A DNA stretch of 16,208 nucleotides from Acidobacteriota bacterium. Its GTDB lineage: Bacteria; Actinomycetota; Acidimicrobiia; Spongiisociales; UBA5794. The notes under the pieces are model-generated. The model saw only the letters and a list, made by a program, of their open reading frames with translations, did no database searches and was not told the origin of the DNA. A program made the position numbers and the translations under genes. Position 1 is the first letter of the stretch, and every line of letters starts with the position of its first letter. Positions 1 to 6,793 of this stretch are shown here, one piece after another. The stretch lies in the NCBI GenBank assembly GCA_004356175.1, contig SMXV01000112.1, positions 1-16,208 on the forward strand. Direction: 5' to 3'.

Positions 1-1
1 G

Positions 2-100
2 AGCCGTTCGAGCGAAAGGCGGTGTGGTCCCACGATTGGCCTCATCGTCGCCGGGGCTGTGCTTGTGGCTGCAGACGTTGCGTTAGTGATCATGGACTGA
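2..100 (+). CDS. C-terminal fragment of a probable membrane protein
   Basis: An open frame enters from the left edge of the window and ends in TGA at 98-100. It encodes 32 residues and finishes with a hydrophobic run (GLIVAGAVLVAADVALVIMD) that would make one transmembrane helix ending at the C-terminus. The other two plus frames in this stretch give Arg/Cys-rich or short products with no protein-like character, which is the reason for choosing this frame. The gene starts outside the window, so its family cannot be recognised. It would be convergent with the MarR gene that follows. Confidence 0.35.
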   Translation, partial: SRSSERRCGPTIGLIVAGAVLVAADVALVIMD

Positions 101-176
101 ATACCGCCAACTGCCCGCGCATACGGCACTCAGGCGGGGATCTCTTTGTAACCGATTGCAAACCGATCGCCCACGA

Positions 177-647
177 TCAGCGGGACTTGTCGTTTGCGTT
201 CTCGAGCATTTCAAGAATCGGAGCCAACGCGTCAGCGAGCTCGGATCGGCTCTTGACTGACGTCGGGTCGAGGAAGACTCTGCGAATCCCCGCCACGTGG
301 GTGACGGCCAGCCTGCGGTGGAGTGCCACGCCTGCTGGTGTGAGAGAGGCAGTGACACCTCTCCGATCGCGCTCATCTTTCGTCCGTCGAACGAGACCTC
401 GCGACTCAAGTTGGCTGACGGTGTACGAGAGCCTGCTCCTTGAGAATAGTGTCTGATCGGCGAGCTCGCTCATCCGCATCTCGGTGTTTGGAGACTCGGC
501 GAGATTCGAAAGGACATCGAAATCTGCCAGTCGTTCCCCGTGCGCAGCCCTCATCTCGTCGTCCAGCAGTGATGTGATCCGAGTACTGGCGTGGAGGAAC
601 GACCTCCAACTCTTGTCTTCTTCGGCAGTGATCTTTTTTGAACTCAT
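177..647 (-). CDS. MarR-family transcriptional regulator
   Basis: A 156-residue protein of typical MarR length. MarR proteins are dimeric winged-helix regulators that usually bind a palindrome near their own promoter and are released by a small ligand. The central part has the expected helix-turn-helix and wing: MRMSELADQTLFSRSRLSYT, then SQLESRGLVRRTKDERDRRG with the basic DERDRRG wing, then a dimerising C-terminal helix region. I chose the ATG at 647 (MSSKK) over a TTG at 665. The ATG has a -10-like TATATT six bases upstream, which would give a leaderless mRNA, and no Shine-Dalgarno is seen. It is divergent from the small ORF at 722, with an AT-rich dyad-bearing spacer. The ligand and targets cannot be read from sequence; autoregulation and control of the small ORF are inference. 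Confidence 0.85.
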   Translation of the reverse strand: MSSKKITAEEDKSWRSFLHASTRITSLLDDEMRAAHGERLADFDVLSNLAESPNTEMRMSELADQTLFSRSRLSYTVSQLESRGLVRRTKDERDRRGVTASLTPAGVALHRRLAVTHVAGIRRVFLDPTSVKSRSELADALAPILEMLENANDKSR

Positions 648-653
648 ACAAGG

Positions 654-659
654 AATATA
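654..659 (-). promoter_or_regulatory. -10 box of the MarR gene (leaderless candidate)
   Basis: TATATT on the minus strand, with six bases between it and the ATG at 647, so transcription would start at or next to the A of the start codon. No convincing -35 hexamer was found. The dyad at 663-672 lies immediately upstream, where a bound repressor would block polymerase. Confidence 0.45.
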
Positions 660-662
660 GTG

Positions 663-672
663 CAAATTTGAA
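663..672. promoter_or_regulatory. Candidate MarR operator, site 1
   Basis: A perfect 8-base palindrome CAAATTTG followed by AA. A related copy lies 31 bases further on (site 2), about three helical turns away and therefore on the same face of DNA. Both lie between the divergent MarR gene and the small ORF. The role is inferred from position and symmetry. Confidence 0.45.
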
Positions 673-693
673 CTGTTGTGTGTAGTATGTAGT

Positions 694-704
694 CAAGATT
701 TGAA
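694..704. promoter_or_regulatory. Candidate MarR operator, site 2
   Basis: CAAGATTTGAA resembles site 1 (CAAATTTGAA) with one inserted base, keeping the outer CAA/TTG symmetry. It lies just upstream of the Shine-Dalgarno of the 722 ORF, so a bound repressor could affect both divergent genes. Confidence 0.4.
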
Positions 705-721
705 GTACAAGGAGAATTAAC

Positions 722-1012
722 ATGACGACCGATACGAACACCACACGAGAAACATTCGACAGACTCTTCAACCAACTCCTCAGCACGTTGACGGAGGAGC
801 GGGATATCAGATCAGGAGCTGGTGGAATCAACGAACTTATAAGCGTGAGGGACCGCCTCCACGCCATCCGATCAGAATTGGCTCTCGCGCGTAAAGGCAT
901 TTCCGCTGTTGCGATCACATCCGGAGACACATCGAACCCAGAGACCCCCGATTGCGACTGTCACCCGATCGCAGCCGAGCGTCGCTGGGGAGTTCGAAAC
1001 CTGGCCGCGTAG
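722..1012 (+). CDS. Small protein of unknown function, divergent from MarR gene
   Basis: A 96-residue ORF that I do not recognise. It has the best ribosome-binding site in this part of the window (AAGGAG, seven bases before the ATG), which argues that it is translated. Residues 1-62 look like a soluble, charged, helical protein (ETFDRLFNQLLSTLTEERD, then SVRDRLHAIRSELALARKG). The last 30 residues (Pro, Cys and Trp scattered) look unlike the first part and may be read-through after a damaged end. It shares its upstream region with the MarR gene and is probably controlled by it. It could be a truncated remnant of a longer gene; the 249 bases after it contain no convincing coding frame. Confidence 0.5.
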   Translation: MTTDTNTTRETFDRLFNQLLSTLTEERDIRSGAGGINELISVRDRLHAIRSELALARKGISAVAITSGDTSNPETPDCDCHPIAAERRWGVRNLAA

Positions 1013-1261
1013 CACCGTCGTCTGGCAGGCATGCAACAGAGATTCCCTGTCGGGCGTGCGTATACGTCTGAACCGGTGCGTCGTGCACCCTCTGGGTCGA
1101 AGATTCAGTCAGGAGTCCCGCGCCGTTTCACCGGCCCATCTCGTCGAGTCGCTCTGCAACGCTTCCGCCCGACCAAGAATTTACCAATATTTTTCGGGGC
1201 GACTCTGCGACTGTTGCAGAGTTACACGAGAGAAATCCTTGCTGTACAAGGGTGTCCTCGG

Positions 1262-1336
1262 CACGCCCGGCGGGACTCGAACACCCAACCTTCTGATCCG
1301 TGTTCAGACGCTCTATCCAAATTGAGCTACGGGCGC
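1262..1336 (-). tRNA. tRNA-Arg(ACG), divergent or degenerate
   Basis: It folds as a 75-nt cloverleaf. The acceptor is GCGCCCG against CGGGCGT (a terminal G-U pair), the D-stem GCTC/GAGC, and the anticodon stem TCTGA/TCAGA with a 7-nt loop ACACGGA, giving anticodon ACG at 1301-1299. G18G19, A21, the TTCGAGT T-loop and G53-C61 are present. Two things are abnormal. Loop positions 32-33 are A-C, so the nearly invariant U33 is C. The T-stem GGGTG/CCCGC has two mismatches (U-C and G-G). The discriminator is G and CCA is not encoded. ACG is the normal bacterial substrate of TadA, whose gene lies at 6794-7273. It may be a decayed second copy or an unusual functional tRNA. Confidence 0.7.
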
Positions 1337-1347
1337 TTGGTGGCAAT

Positions 1348-1353
1348 AAGGTA
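1348..1353 (-). promoter_or_regulatory. -10 box candidate for tRNA-Arg(ACG)
   Basis: TACCTT on the minus strand, 11 bases upstream of the mature 5' end. Four other tRNA genes in the window have a TANNNT-like or related hexamer 10-11 bases upstream, so the position supports the call. No clear -35 was seen. Confidence 0.35.
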
Positions 1354-1398
1354 CTGCTCTAGAAACGCAACAGAGAGATGTTTTGAACAGGAGTCGAT

Positions 1399-3063
1399 GT
1401 GAACAAGGACCTTCGCGCCCTCGCAGACGAGTACTGGGAGCACGTGCTCAGAACCAACCCCACCAACGCACACATGCTTGGGGACTACCGATACATAGAC
1501 CGTTTCGAGGATGTGAGCCGCGAGGCAGAAGATGCTGAGATCGCTGCGAGACGCGCCTTTGCCGATCGAGCGAGGTCCTTTCGTACGTCCGATCTGTCAT
1601 CTGCCGATCGTACAACTCAAGAGACGCTGATCTACGAAGCCGCATCAAGCGCAGCGGTCTCTGAGATGCGGCAGGGCGAGTTCGGTATCGATCCAATCTT
1701 TGGCCCCCAAGTTGTCGCGGACGTACTCATCCCGCAGATGACCGTCGAAACAGCAGAGCACGCTGACGGGATGCTTGAGAAGTTCGACTCCTTCGCACAG
1801 ATGCTTGACCAGTCCACCCAGCGCCTCCGGGAAGGCATTGCGAACGGCAGAGTCAACGCTGAGTTTGCGGTAACCAAGGCCGTTGGGCAGCTCGACGCCG
1901 TCATCGCAGCGCCTGTGGAGAACTCACCGTTCCTCAAGGCTCAGATACCCGAGTCCTACTCGGACGAAGAAGCAACGGCCTGGCGTGACAGGGCGGTCGC
2001 CATTGTACGCAACAGTATCAACCCGGCGTTTGAGCGCTACCGCGACGTGATCAGGGATGAAGTCGGCCCCGTTGCGCGCTCTGACGAAAAGGCAGGCCTG
2101 TTCGGGCTTGACGATGGCGACCTCGTGTACTCGAGGCTTCTCGACAAGTACACCACGCTCGCCATGCAAGCGGAGGAGATCCACCACATCGGTCTCGAGC
2201 AGATCGAGAAGCTGGCAGGCGAATACCACGAGATTGCAGGGCCCGTACTCGGCACCACGTCACTCGAAGACATCTTCCGGTCCCTGCGCGAGGACCCAGA
2301 CCTGCACCACACAACAGGCGAAGGAGTGATAGCGGCGTCAGAAGCAGCCTTCGCGAAGGCGAAAGCCGAGATGGGCGACTGGTTCGGTCGTCTTCCGAAG
2401 TCCGACTGCTTCGTGCAGGAGACCAAGTCCGGTCCGGTGGCCTTCTACTTCCCACCCGCAGACGATGGCTCACGCGAAGGCACGTTCTTCATGAACACCG
2501 AGGATCCGACGTCCTGGGGAACCTTCGAGATCGAAGCAACAGCCTTTCACGAGGGGATACCGGGCCATCATCTCCAGATAGCGATCGCCCATGAGCTCGG
2601 CGATGCAATTCCTGCGTTCCAGCGACACGCGTTCATCTCCGCTTATGGCGAGGGCTGGGGCCTCTACACGGAGCGCCTTGCAGACGAGATGGGCCTGTAC
2701 ACCTCAGAACTCGACCGCATCGGCATGCTCCAAGCCGATTCGATGCGGGCCTGCCGTCTTGTTGTCGACACCGGCATGCATGCGCTCGGTTGGTCACGAC
2801 AGCAGGGAATCGACTACGTCGCCTCGAACTCACCGATGACCATGCACTCGATCGTCGAGGAGATCGACCGCTATCTCTCGTACCCCGGCCAGGCTGTGTC
2901 CTATATGGTCGGGCGCATCGAGATCCAGCGCATGCGTGCAGAAGCAGAGGCGCGCATGGGAGACCGATTCGACATCAAGAGTTTCCATGACGCTGTGCTC
3001 GGTTCCGGTTTGGTGACCCTGCCAACGCTCGACCGCATCGTAAAAGAGTGGTCCACGTCCTGA
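1399..3063 (+). CDS. DUF885-family zinc metallopeptidase-like protein
   Basis: A 554-residue protein of the DUF885 family, putative cytosolic metallopeptidases. The family is defined by a HEGxPGH motif, seen here as HEGIPGHH at residues 384-391: H384 and H390-H391 are the probable metal ligands and E385 the probable general base. The second conserved block, YGEGWGLYTERLADEMGLY, starts at residue 416, with E418 as a further probable ligand. The C-terminal PGQAVSYMVGR segment is also typical. Length is normal for the family, and no signal peptide or membrane segment is evident. The start is GTG at 1399, preceded by CAGGAG at a good distance. The gene ends seven bases before a 48-bp palindrome, which separates it from the convergent tRNA-Ser(GCU). 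The substrate is unknown. Confidence 0.9.
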   Translation: MNKDLRALADEYWEHVLRTNPTNAHMLGDYRYIDRFEDVSREAEDAEIAARRAFADRARSFRTSDLSSADRTTQETLIYEAASSAAVSEMRQGEFGIDPIFGPQVVADVLIPQMTVETAEHADGMLEKFDSFAQMLDQSTQRLREGIANGRVNAEFAVTKAVGQLDAVIAAPVENSPFLKAQIPESYSDEEATAWRDRAVAIVRNSINPAFERYRDVIRDEVGPVARSDEKAGLFGLDDGDLVYSRLLDKYTTLAMQAEEIHHIGLEQIEKLAGEYHEIAGPVLGTTSLEDIFRSLREDPDLHHTTGEGVIAASEAAFAKAKAEMGDWFGRLPKSDCFVQETKSGPVAFYFPPADDGSREGTFFMNTEDPTSWGTFEIEATAFHEGIPGHHLQIAIAHELGDAIPAFQRHAFISAYGEGWGLYTERLADEMGLYTSELDRIGMLQADSMRACRLVVDTGMHALGWSRQQGIDYVASNSPMTMHSIVEEIDRYLSYPGQAVSYMVGRIEIQRMRAEAEARMGDRFDIKSFHDAVLGSGLVTLPTLDRIVKEWSTS

Positions 3064-3070
3064 GTCATCC

Positions 3071-3118
3071 CTTCTGGCGTCCATAGCCGCAATATATTGC
3101 GCTCACGTACGCCAGAAG
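3071..3118. repeat. 48-bp palindromic repeat, copy 1
   Basis: Outer arms CTTCTGGCGT and ACGCCAGAAG surround an AT core (GCAATATATTGC). It differs from copy 2 (7377-7424) at only two positions by eye. It lies between the DUF885 stop codon and the 3' end of tRNA-Ser(GCU), so it could also act as a bidirectional terminator, although no U-run follows. The size and palindromy resemble REP-type or miniature mobile elements. No target duplication was seen. Confidence 0.85.
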
Positions 3119-3128
3119 CGTTGAAGAG

Positions 3129-3220
<92 letters not shown>

Positions 3221-3231
3221 AGATTCGGAAG

Positions 3232-3237
3232 AGTATC
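3232..3237 (-). promoter_or_regulatory. -10 box candidate for tRNA-Ser(GCU)
   Basis: GATACT on the minus strand, 11 bases upstream of the mature 5' end. The overlapping TACTCT is an alternative. The -35 is unclear. Confidence 0.35.
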
Positions 3238-3292
3238 AGGGTCACCGACGTTGCTCCACTGGCCACCAGCCACGACAACGGCCAGTCGCATT

Positions 3293-3298
3293 TACCCT
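3293..3298 (+). promoter_or_regulatory. -10 box candidate for the EamA gene
   Basis: TACCCT, seven bases before the ATG at 3306. If used, the transcript would be leaderless and start two codons later than the ATG at 3300. The same hexamer precedes fhaA at six bases. Confidence 0.35.
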
Positions 3299-3299
3299 C

Positions 3300-4226
3300 A
3301 TGACCATGCCAAGCAAGACAACCCCAACGCGCTCGACGCTACCGTCGACTGCCGTCGGCACGAACCAGGGGGCGTTCGAAGCCACAGAGTGGGGTCTTCT
3401 GGCGATTATCGCAGTGATCTGGGGCTCATCCTTCGTGTTCATGGCCATCGGTCTCGACGCGTTCAGGCCAGGTGTCGTGACTTTGGCACGTGTCTCTCTT
3501 GGGGTCGCGGCCCTTGCGGTCATCCCCAAGGCAAGGGTGGCAATCGACGTTGAGGACCGCCGCAGGGTCTTTGGGCTCGGAGTCATCTGGATTGGGATAC
3601 CCCTCACGATTTTCCCGATAGCTCAGCAATGGATTGACTCGTCGGTAGCGGGAATGATCAACGGTGCAATGCCGATTGCAGCAGCTGCGTGGGCAACAGT
3701 TCTTCTGCGCCGCCTACCAGCGTGGCGGCAGCTCACAGGAATCGGCATCGGATTTCTCGGCATTCTTGCAATTTCGGCACCTGAAATCGCAAGATCATCA
3801 GCAACCGCACTTGGCAGCCTGCTCGTCATTGTCGCAGTTGTCCTGTACGGACTGTCAGCCAATCTCGCAGTTCCGCTCCAGCAGAAGTACGGCGCATTGC
3901 CGGTTCTCTTCAACGCACAGATCGCGGCGCTCTTCATCGTCTTGCCCATTGGACTTCTACAGATTCCGGGTAGTACGTGGTCATTGACCTCGGCGCTCGC
4001 AATGATTCCTGTAGGTGTCCTTGGGACTGGACTCGCTTTCGTACTCATGGCAACGCTGGTCGGCCGCGTCGGTGCTCCACGTGGCTCCATAGCGATCTAC
4101 TTTGTGCCCATCGTGGCCATCATCCTTGGCGTTGCAGTGCGCGGCGATGCCATCGAACCGGTCGCAGTTGGGGGCACTGCACTCGTCCTGGTCGGCGCAT
4201 GGATAGCGTCTCGCAAGGAGAGGTGA
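3300..4226 (+). CDS. EamA/DMT-family membrane transporter
   Basis: A 308-residue integral membrane protein of the drug/metabolite transporter superfamily with two EamA repeats. About ten hydrophobic segments are visible; the first begins near residue 27 (WGLLAIIAVIWGSSFVFMAI) and carries the family's WGSSF signature. The second repeat begins near residue 155 (LLVIVAVVLYGLSANLAVPL). The length is typical of bacterial EamA permeases, which export metabolites or amino acids; the substrate cannot be predicted. The ATG at 3300 gives the full ORF, while the ATG at 3306 fits a leaderless start better, since no Shine-Dalgarno is present. The downstream DUF1330 gene begins four bases after the stop and is probably cotranscribed. 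Confidence 0.92.
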   Translation: MTMPSKTTPTRSTLPSTAVGTNQGAFEATEWGLLAIIAVIWGSSFVFMAIGLDAFRPGVVTLARVSLGVAALAVIPKARVAIDVEDRRRVFGLGVIWIGIPLTIFPIAQQWIDSSVAGMINGAMPIAAAAWATVLLRRLPAWRQLTGIGIGFLGILAISAPEIARSSATALGSLLVIVAVVLYGLSANLAVPLQQKYGALPVLFNAQIAALFIVLPIGLLQIPGSTWSLTSALAMIPVGVLGTGLAFVLMATLVGRVGAPRGSIAIYFVPIVAIILGVAVRGDAIEPVAVGGTALVLVGAWIASRKER

Positions 4227-4230
4227 CATC

Positions 4231-4650
4231 ATGGCGTGGGACGGCCGGATGTTCATCGCACCAATGCCCGAGTCGGTCCAGTCTCAGATGCAGCGCAATA
4301 TCACAAGACCCGTCACGCTGTTGAACCTCTCGAAGTTCCGCCGCGTAGCGGACTACAGCGCATCACCGGACCTTGCACCCGCATACGATGTCACCGGGGA
4401 AGAGGCATTCGACACCTACATCGGACTCGCCACTGAATTAGCGACCGCAGTACGTGCAGAGGTTCTTGCGATGGGGAGCGGCGGGGCGTTCCTGATTGGT
4501 CCCGAGAACCAGACGCCGGACGGCATGTTTCTGGTGCGGTACCCGGGCCTTGCGTCGTTTCTCGAGATGACCCAGAGTCCGGACCATCACGCCATTGGAG
4601 GTCACCGACATTGCAGCCCTTGCCGACTCGCGTTTGCTCCCCTCAAGTAA
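4231..4650 (+). pseudogene. DUF1330-family protein with a frameshifted C-terminus
   Basis: A 139-residue ORF of the DUF1330 family (dimeric ferredoxin-like alpha-beta barrel fold, function mostly unknown). Family features are VTLLNLSKFRRVADYS near residues 28-43 and MFLVRYPGLASFLEM followed by DHHAIGGHR, ending at residue 126. The conserved C-terminal segment should follow as (I)AALADSRLLP, but it lies in the next frame from 4610 onward. One extra base at about 4606-4609 would explain this. The ORF as it stands ends instead in an unrelated HCSPCRLAFAPLK tail. The restored frame has no stop until beyond the tRNA at 4727, so the original stop is also unclear. It has an AAGGAG-type ribosome site and sits four bases after the EamA gene. 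It may be a real disruption, a sequencing indel or a tolerated altered tail. Confidence 0.7.
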
Positions 4651-4726
4651 GTCGCTACCTCAAGCCGGTCCGGCGTCCGTCGAACCCGTATATGGCCCAG
4701 AGGGCAGCCAGAGCGGCAGAGCCATG

Positions 4727-4814
4727 TGGCGGAGGGAGTGGGATTTGAACCCACGGAAGCTTGCGCCTCGCTGGTTTTCAAGACCAGTACTTTCGTCCGC
4801 TCAGTCATCCCTCC
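4727..4814 (-). tRNA. tRNA-Ser(UGA)
   Basis: An 88-nt class II tRNA. The acceptor is GGAGGGA/TCCCTCC with G73 and an encoded CCA. The anticodon stem is CTGGT/ACCAG with loop CTTGAAA, giving anticodon TGA. It has a long variable arm and a TTCAAAT T-loop. It reads UCA and, by wobble, other UCN codons. Confidence 0.97.
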
Positions 4815-4856
4815 AGTGTGCATAGTTTGGCATCGATCGTCACCAACTCACACCGC

Positions 4857-4886
4857 GAAGAATGCGCCCTCACGGGCGCATTCTTC
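4857..4886 (-). terminator. 13-bp hairpin, probable terminator of the SHOCT gene
   Basis: A perfect inverted repeat: GAAGAATGCGCCC, a 4-base loop tcac, then the exact complement. It lies 20 bases downstream of the stop of the minus-strand gene at 4907 and upstream of tRNA-Ser(UGA), so it probably keeps that transcription out of the tRNA. There is no long U-run, though the distal arm itself ends in ATTCTTC. Confidence 0.75.
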
Positions 4887-4906
4887 TCAGTTCGCAAAGT
4901 CAAGTA

Positions 4907-5281
4907 TTAGCCGAGGGCTTTTGCCTTCTGAGCAGCGAACTCCTCGTCCGTCAGTACACCGTCGCGGTGAAGCTTTGCAAGCTTCTCAAGTTCATCAGCG
5001 GAACCGCCGCCTGAAACGCTTCGGATGTACTGATTCTGAGCTTCAATCTGTTGCGACGCCTGCGCAGCCTGGCGTTCGTGCATCGAATCGCCACGAGCGA
5101 TGAGATATACAAGCACTCCGAGGAACGGCAGGACGATAACAAACAGGACCCAAATCGCTTTGGCGAACCCGTTGAGACTCTTGTCACGGAAGATGTCAAT
5201 GAATACGGTAATGAGTAGCCAGATCCAGATGACCCACATGAAGAAGATCATCATCGTCCAGAACAGTTCCAAAAGCGGCAT
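4907..5281 (-). CDS. Small membrane protein with PLDc_N and SHOCT domains
   Basis: A 124-residue protein with two hydrophobic N-terminal segments: FFMWVIWIWLLITVFIDIF at about residues 13-31 and FAKAIWVLFVIVLPFLGVLV at about 39-58. This matches the PLDc_N (phospholipase D nuclease N-terminal-like) two-helix module, which is not itself catalytic. A polar linker follows, then a C-terminal SHOCT domain (ADELEKLAKLHRDGVLTDEE, about residues 94-113), a short helical module often found at protein ends and thought to mediate oligomerisation. It is a common actinobacterial architecture of unknown role, possibly in membrane or envelope stress. It stands alone between two tRNA-Ser genes and ends at a strong hairpin. 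Confidence 0.9.
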   Translation of the reverse strand: MPLLELFWTMMIFFMWVIWIWLLITVFIDIFRDKSLNGFAKAIWVLFVIVLPFLGVLVYLIARGDSMHERQAAQASQQIEAQNQYIRSVSGGGSADELEKLAKLHRDGVLTDEEFAAQKAKALG

Positions 5282-5323
5282 CGCTTTCCCTTCGTAGTAC
5301 TAGCGCACGGAGTTGCCGCACGT

Positions 5324-5344
5324 CGCCGCGGAATCGCCGCGGCG
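5324..5344. other. GC-rich hairpin upstream of the SHOCT gene
   Basis: CGCCGCGG, a 5-base loop aatcg, then CCGCGGCG: a perfect 8-bp stem. The gap 5282-5539 that holds it contains no convincing ORF. It could be a terminator for the minus-strand tRNA-Ser(CGA), 5' leader structure of the SHOCT mRNA, or a protein-binding dyad; the sequence does not decide. Confidence 0.45.
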
Positions 5345-5530
5345 CTTCGACTACATTACCACAAGCACTCTCGGTATCCACCTGACGGACAACCTCAGAG
5401 CGTCACGTTACGCTCACCGCCCTCGAGAATCCGCGAGCAACCGAGGCACGACGTTGCCAGCAAGGACCGCCTTCGGCGTTCCCCCCTCTGACCCTCGCTC
5501 CCGCTAACGGAGAGAGGTAAGGAGCGGAAC

Positions 5531-5537
5531 AAAAAAA
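5531..5537 (-). terminator. U-run terminator after tRNA-Ser(CGA)
   Basis: On the minus strand a run of seven T begins two bases after the encoded CCA of tRNA-Ser(CGA). With the tRNA's own 3' stems as the preceding hairpin, this is a plausible intrinsic stop. Confidence 0.45.
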
Positions 5538-5539
5538 GG

Positions 5540-5629
5540 TGGCGGAGGGGGAGGGATTTGAACCCTCGGGACCCGTGAAGGCCCAACGGTTTTCGAGACC
5601 GTCACATTCGTCCGCTCTGTCACCCCTCC
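5540..5629 (-). tRNA. tRNA-Ser(CGA)
   Basis: A 90-nt class II tRNA. The acceptor is GGAGGGG/CCCCTCC with G73 and an encoded CCA. The anticodon stem is ACGGT/ACCGT with loop CTCGAAA, giving anticodon CGA. It has a long variable arm and a TTCAAAT T-loop. It reads UCG. Confidence 0.97.
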
Positions 5630-5639
5630 AGAATGCAGG

Positions 5640-5645
5640 ATTGTA
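5640..5645 (-). promoter_or_regulatory. -10 box candidate for tRNA-Ser(CGA)
   Basis: TACAAT on the minus strand, 10 bases upstream of the mature tRNA 5' end. It is the best consensus match among the tRNA promoters in the window. Confidence 0.45.
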
Positions 5646-5750
5646 CTGAGATGAGGGCCGCAGCGAACTGTGCGTGCTGCCTCACGATGTCAGAAGATCC
5701 GATCGAAGCGGTAGATTTGGCGACAGCCAAACCCACGGTGGAGGGAAGAC

Positions 5751-6782
5751 ATGCCGATCGCAACACCTGAGCAATACAACGCAATGCTCGACGCCGCGAG
5801 GGAGGGCAAGTATGCCTATCCCGCAATCAACATCACGTCGTCAGAGACGCTCAACGCGGCAATGCGAGGATTCGCAGAAGCTGAATCGGACGGCATCATC
5901 GAGATCAGCACCGGAGGTGGCTCCTTTGCGTCGGGAACTCACGTCAACAACATGGCGCTTGGAGCTCAAGCCATCGCCGAGATGGCATACCTTCTCGCTG
6001 ATGAATACAACGTCCTCATTGCGTTGCACACTGACCACTGTCCAGCTGACAAGGTCGACGAATTCGTCAGACCTCTGCTCGAAGTCAGTAGAGAGCGTTC
6101 CGAAGTTGGTCTTCCACCTCTGTATCAGAGCCACATGTTCGATGGTTCAGCAATCGATCTCGATGAAAACCTTGCGATCTCTGCTCGACTGCTTGAGGAG
6201 ATGAGCGCACTCGACATCATTCTCGAAATTGAGGTTGGTGTCGTCGGCGGGGAGGAGGACGGTGTGTCCGCAGAACACGTGGCTCGCGAGAAGCTATACA
6301 CAACAAATGAGGATCTCCTCAAGACCGTCGCGGCAGTTGGCCTCGGTGAAAACGGTCGCTACCTTCTCGCTGCAACGTTCGGAAACGTCCACGGTGTATA
6401 CAAGCCGGGCAACGTGAAACTCCGTCCAGAAGTGTTGCGGGATGGCCAGGAAGCCATCAAGGCCGCGCATGGTCCGAACGCTCATTTCGACTACGTATTT
6501 CATGGTGGCTCTGGATCAGAACTGGCAGACATTCATGCCGCCATCGACTTCGGCGTCATCAAGATGAACATCGACACCGACAATCAGTACAACTTCTCAA
6601 GGGCTGTGGCAGACCACTTCTTCACAGGTTACGAAGGTGTACTCAAGATCGACGGAGAAGTCGGAAACAAAAAGATTTACGACCCACGGTCATATCTTAA
6701 ATCGGCCGAAATTGCCATGGCCAAGGGAGTCACCGAGTCGTGCGTGATGCTGCGCGGCGAAGGTAAAACGCTGCTTCGCTGA
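5751..6782 (+). CDS. fba: Class II fructose-bisphosphate aldolase
   Basis: A 343-residue zinc-dependent aldolase that reversibly cleaves fructose 1,6-bisphosphate to dihydroxyacetone phosphate and glyceraldehyde 3-phosphate in glycolysis and gluconeogenesis (cytosol). Seen: HTDHC at residues 93-97, with D95 the expected catalytic Asp and H96 a zinc ligand; the LEIEVGVVGGEEDG block; FGNVHGVYKPG with a second zinc His; VFHGGSGS with the third; and KMNIDTDNQY, which helps bind phosphate. The length and the EVGVVGGEEDG insertion fit the class IIA type found in actinobacteria and E. coli FbaA. The ATG at 5751 has a GGAGGGAAG ribosome site. It is convergent with tadA, with 11 bases between the stop codons. 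It is monocistronic as far as can be seen. Confidence 0.97.
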   Translation: MPIATPEQYNAMLDAAREGKYAYPAINITSSETLNAAMRGFAEAESDGIIEISTGGGSFASGTHVNNMALGAQAIAEMAYLLADEYNVLIALHTDHCPADKVDEFVRPLLEVSRERSEVGLPPLYQSHMFDGSAIDLDENLAISARLLEEMSALDIILEIEVGVVGGEEDGVSAEHVAREKLYTTNEDLLKTVAAVGLGENGRYLLAATFGNVHGVYKPGNVKLRPEVLRDGQEAIKAAHGPNAHFDYVFHGGSGSELADIHAAIDFGVIKMNIDTDNQYNFSRAVADHFFTGYEGVLKIDGEVGNKKIYDPRSYLKSAEIAMAKGVTESCVMLRGEGKTLLR

Positions 6783-6793
6783 GTAGGCCCCCC

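Noticed and set aside
1113..1185. A possible second tRNA-like sequence on the minus strand before tRNA-Arg
   Set aside because: Some stems and a GACTCCTGACTGAATC loop resemble an anticodon arm, but no acceptor stem or T-arm could be folded.
2037..2473. Long antisense ORFs inside the DUF885 gene
   Set aside because: Low-complexity Ser/Arg/Pro products, typical of the reverse strand of GC-rich coding DNA.
5674..6204. A 176-codon ORF overlapping the start of fba
   Set aside because: It lies in another frame over the aldolase, is Ser/Thr/Arg-rich with no domain character, and has no ribosome site. It is a shadow of fba.
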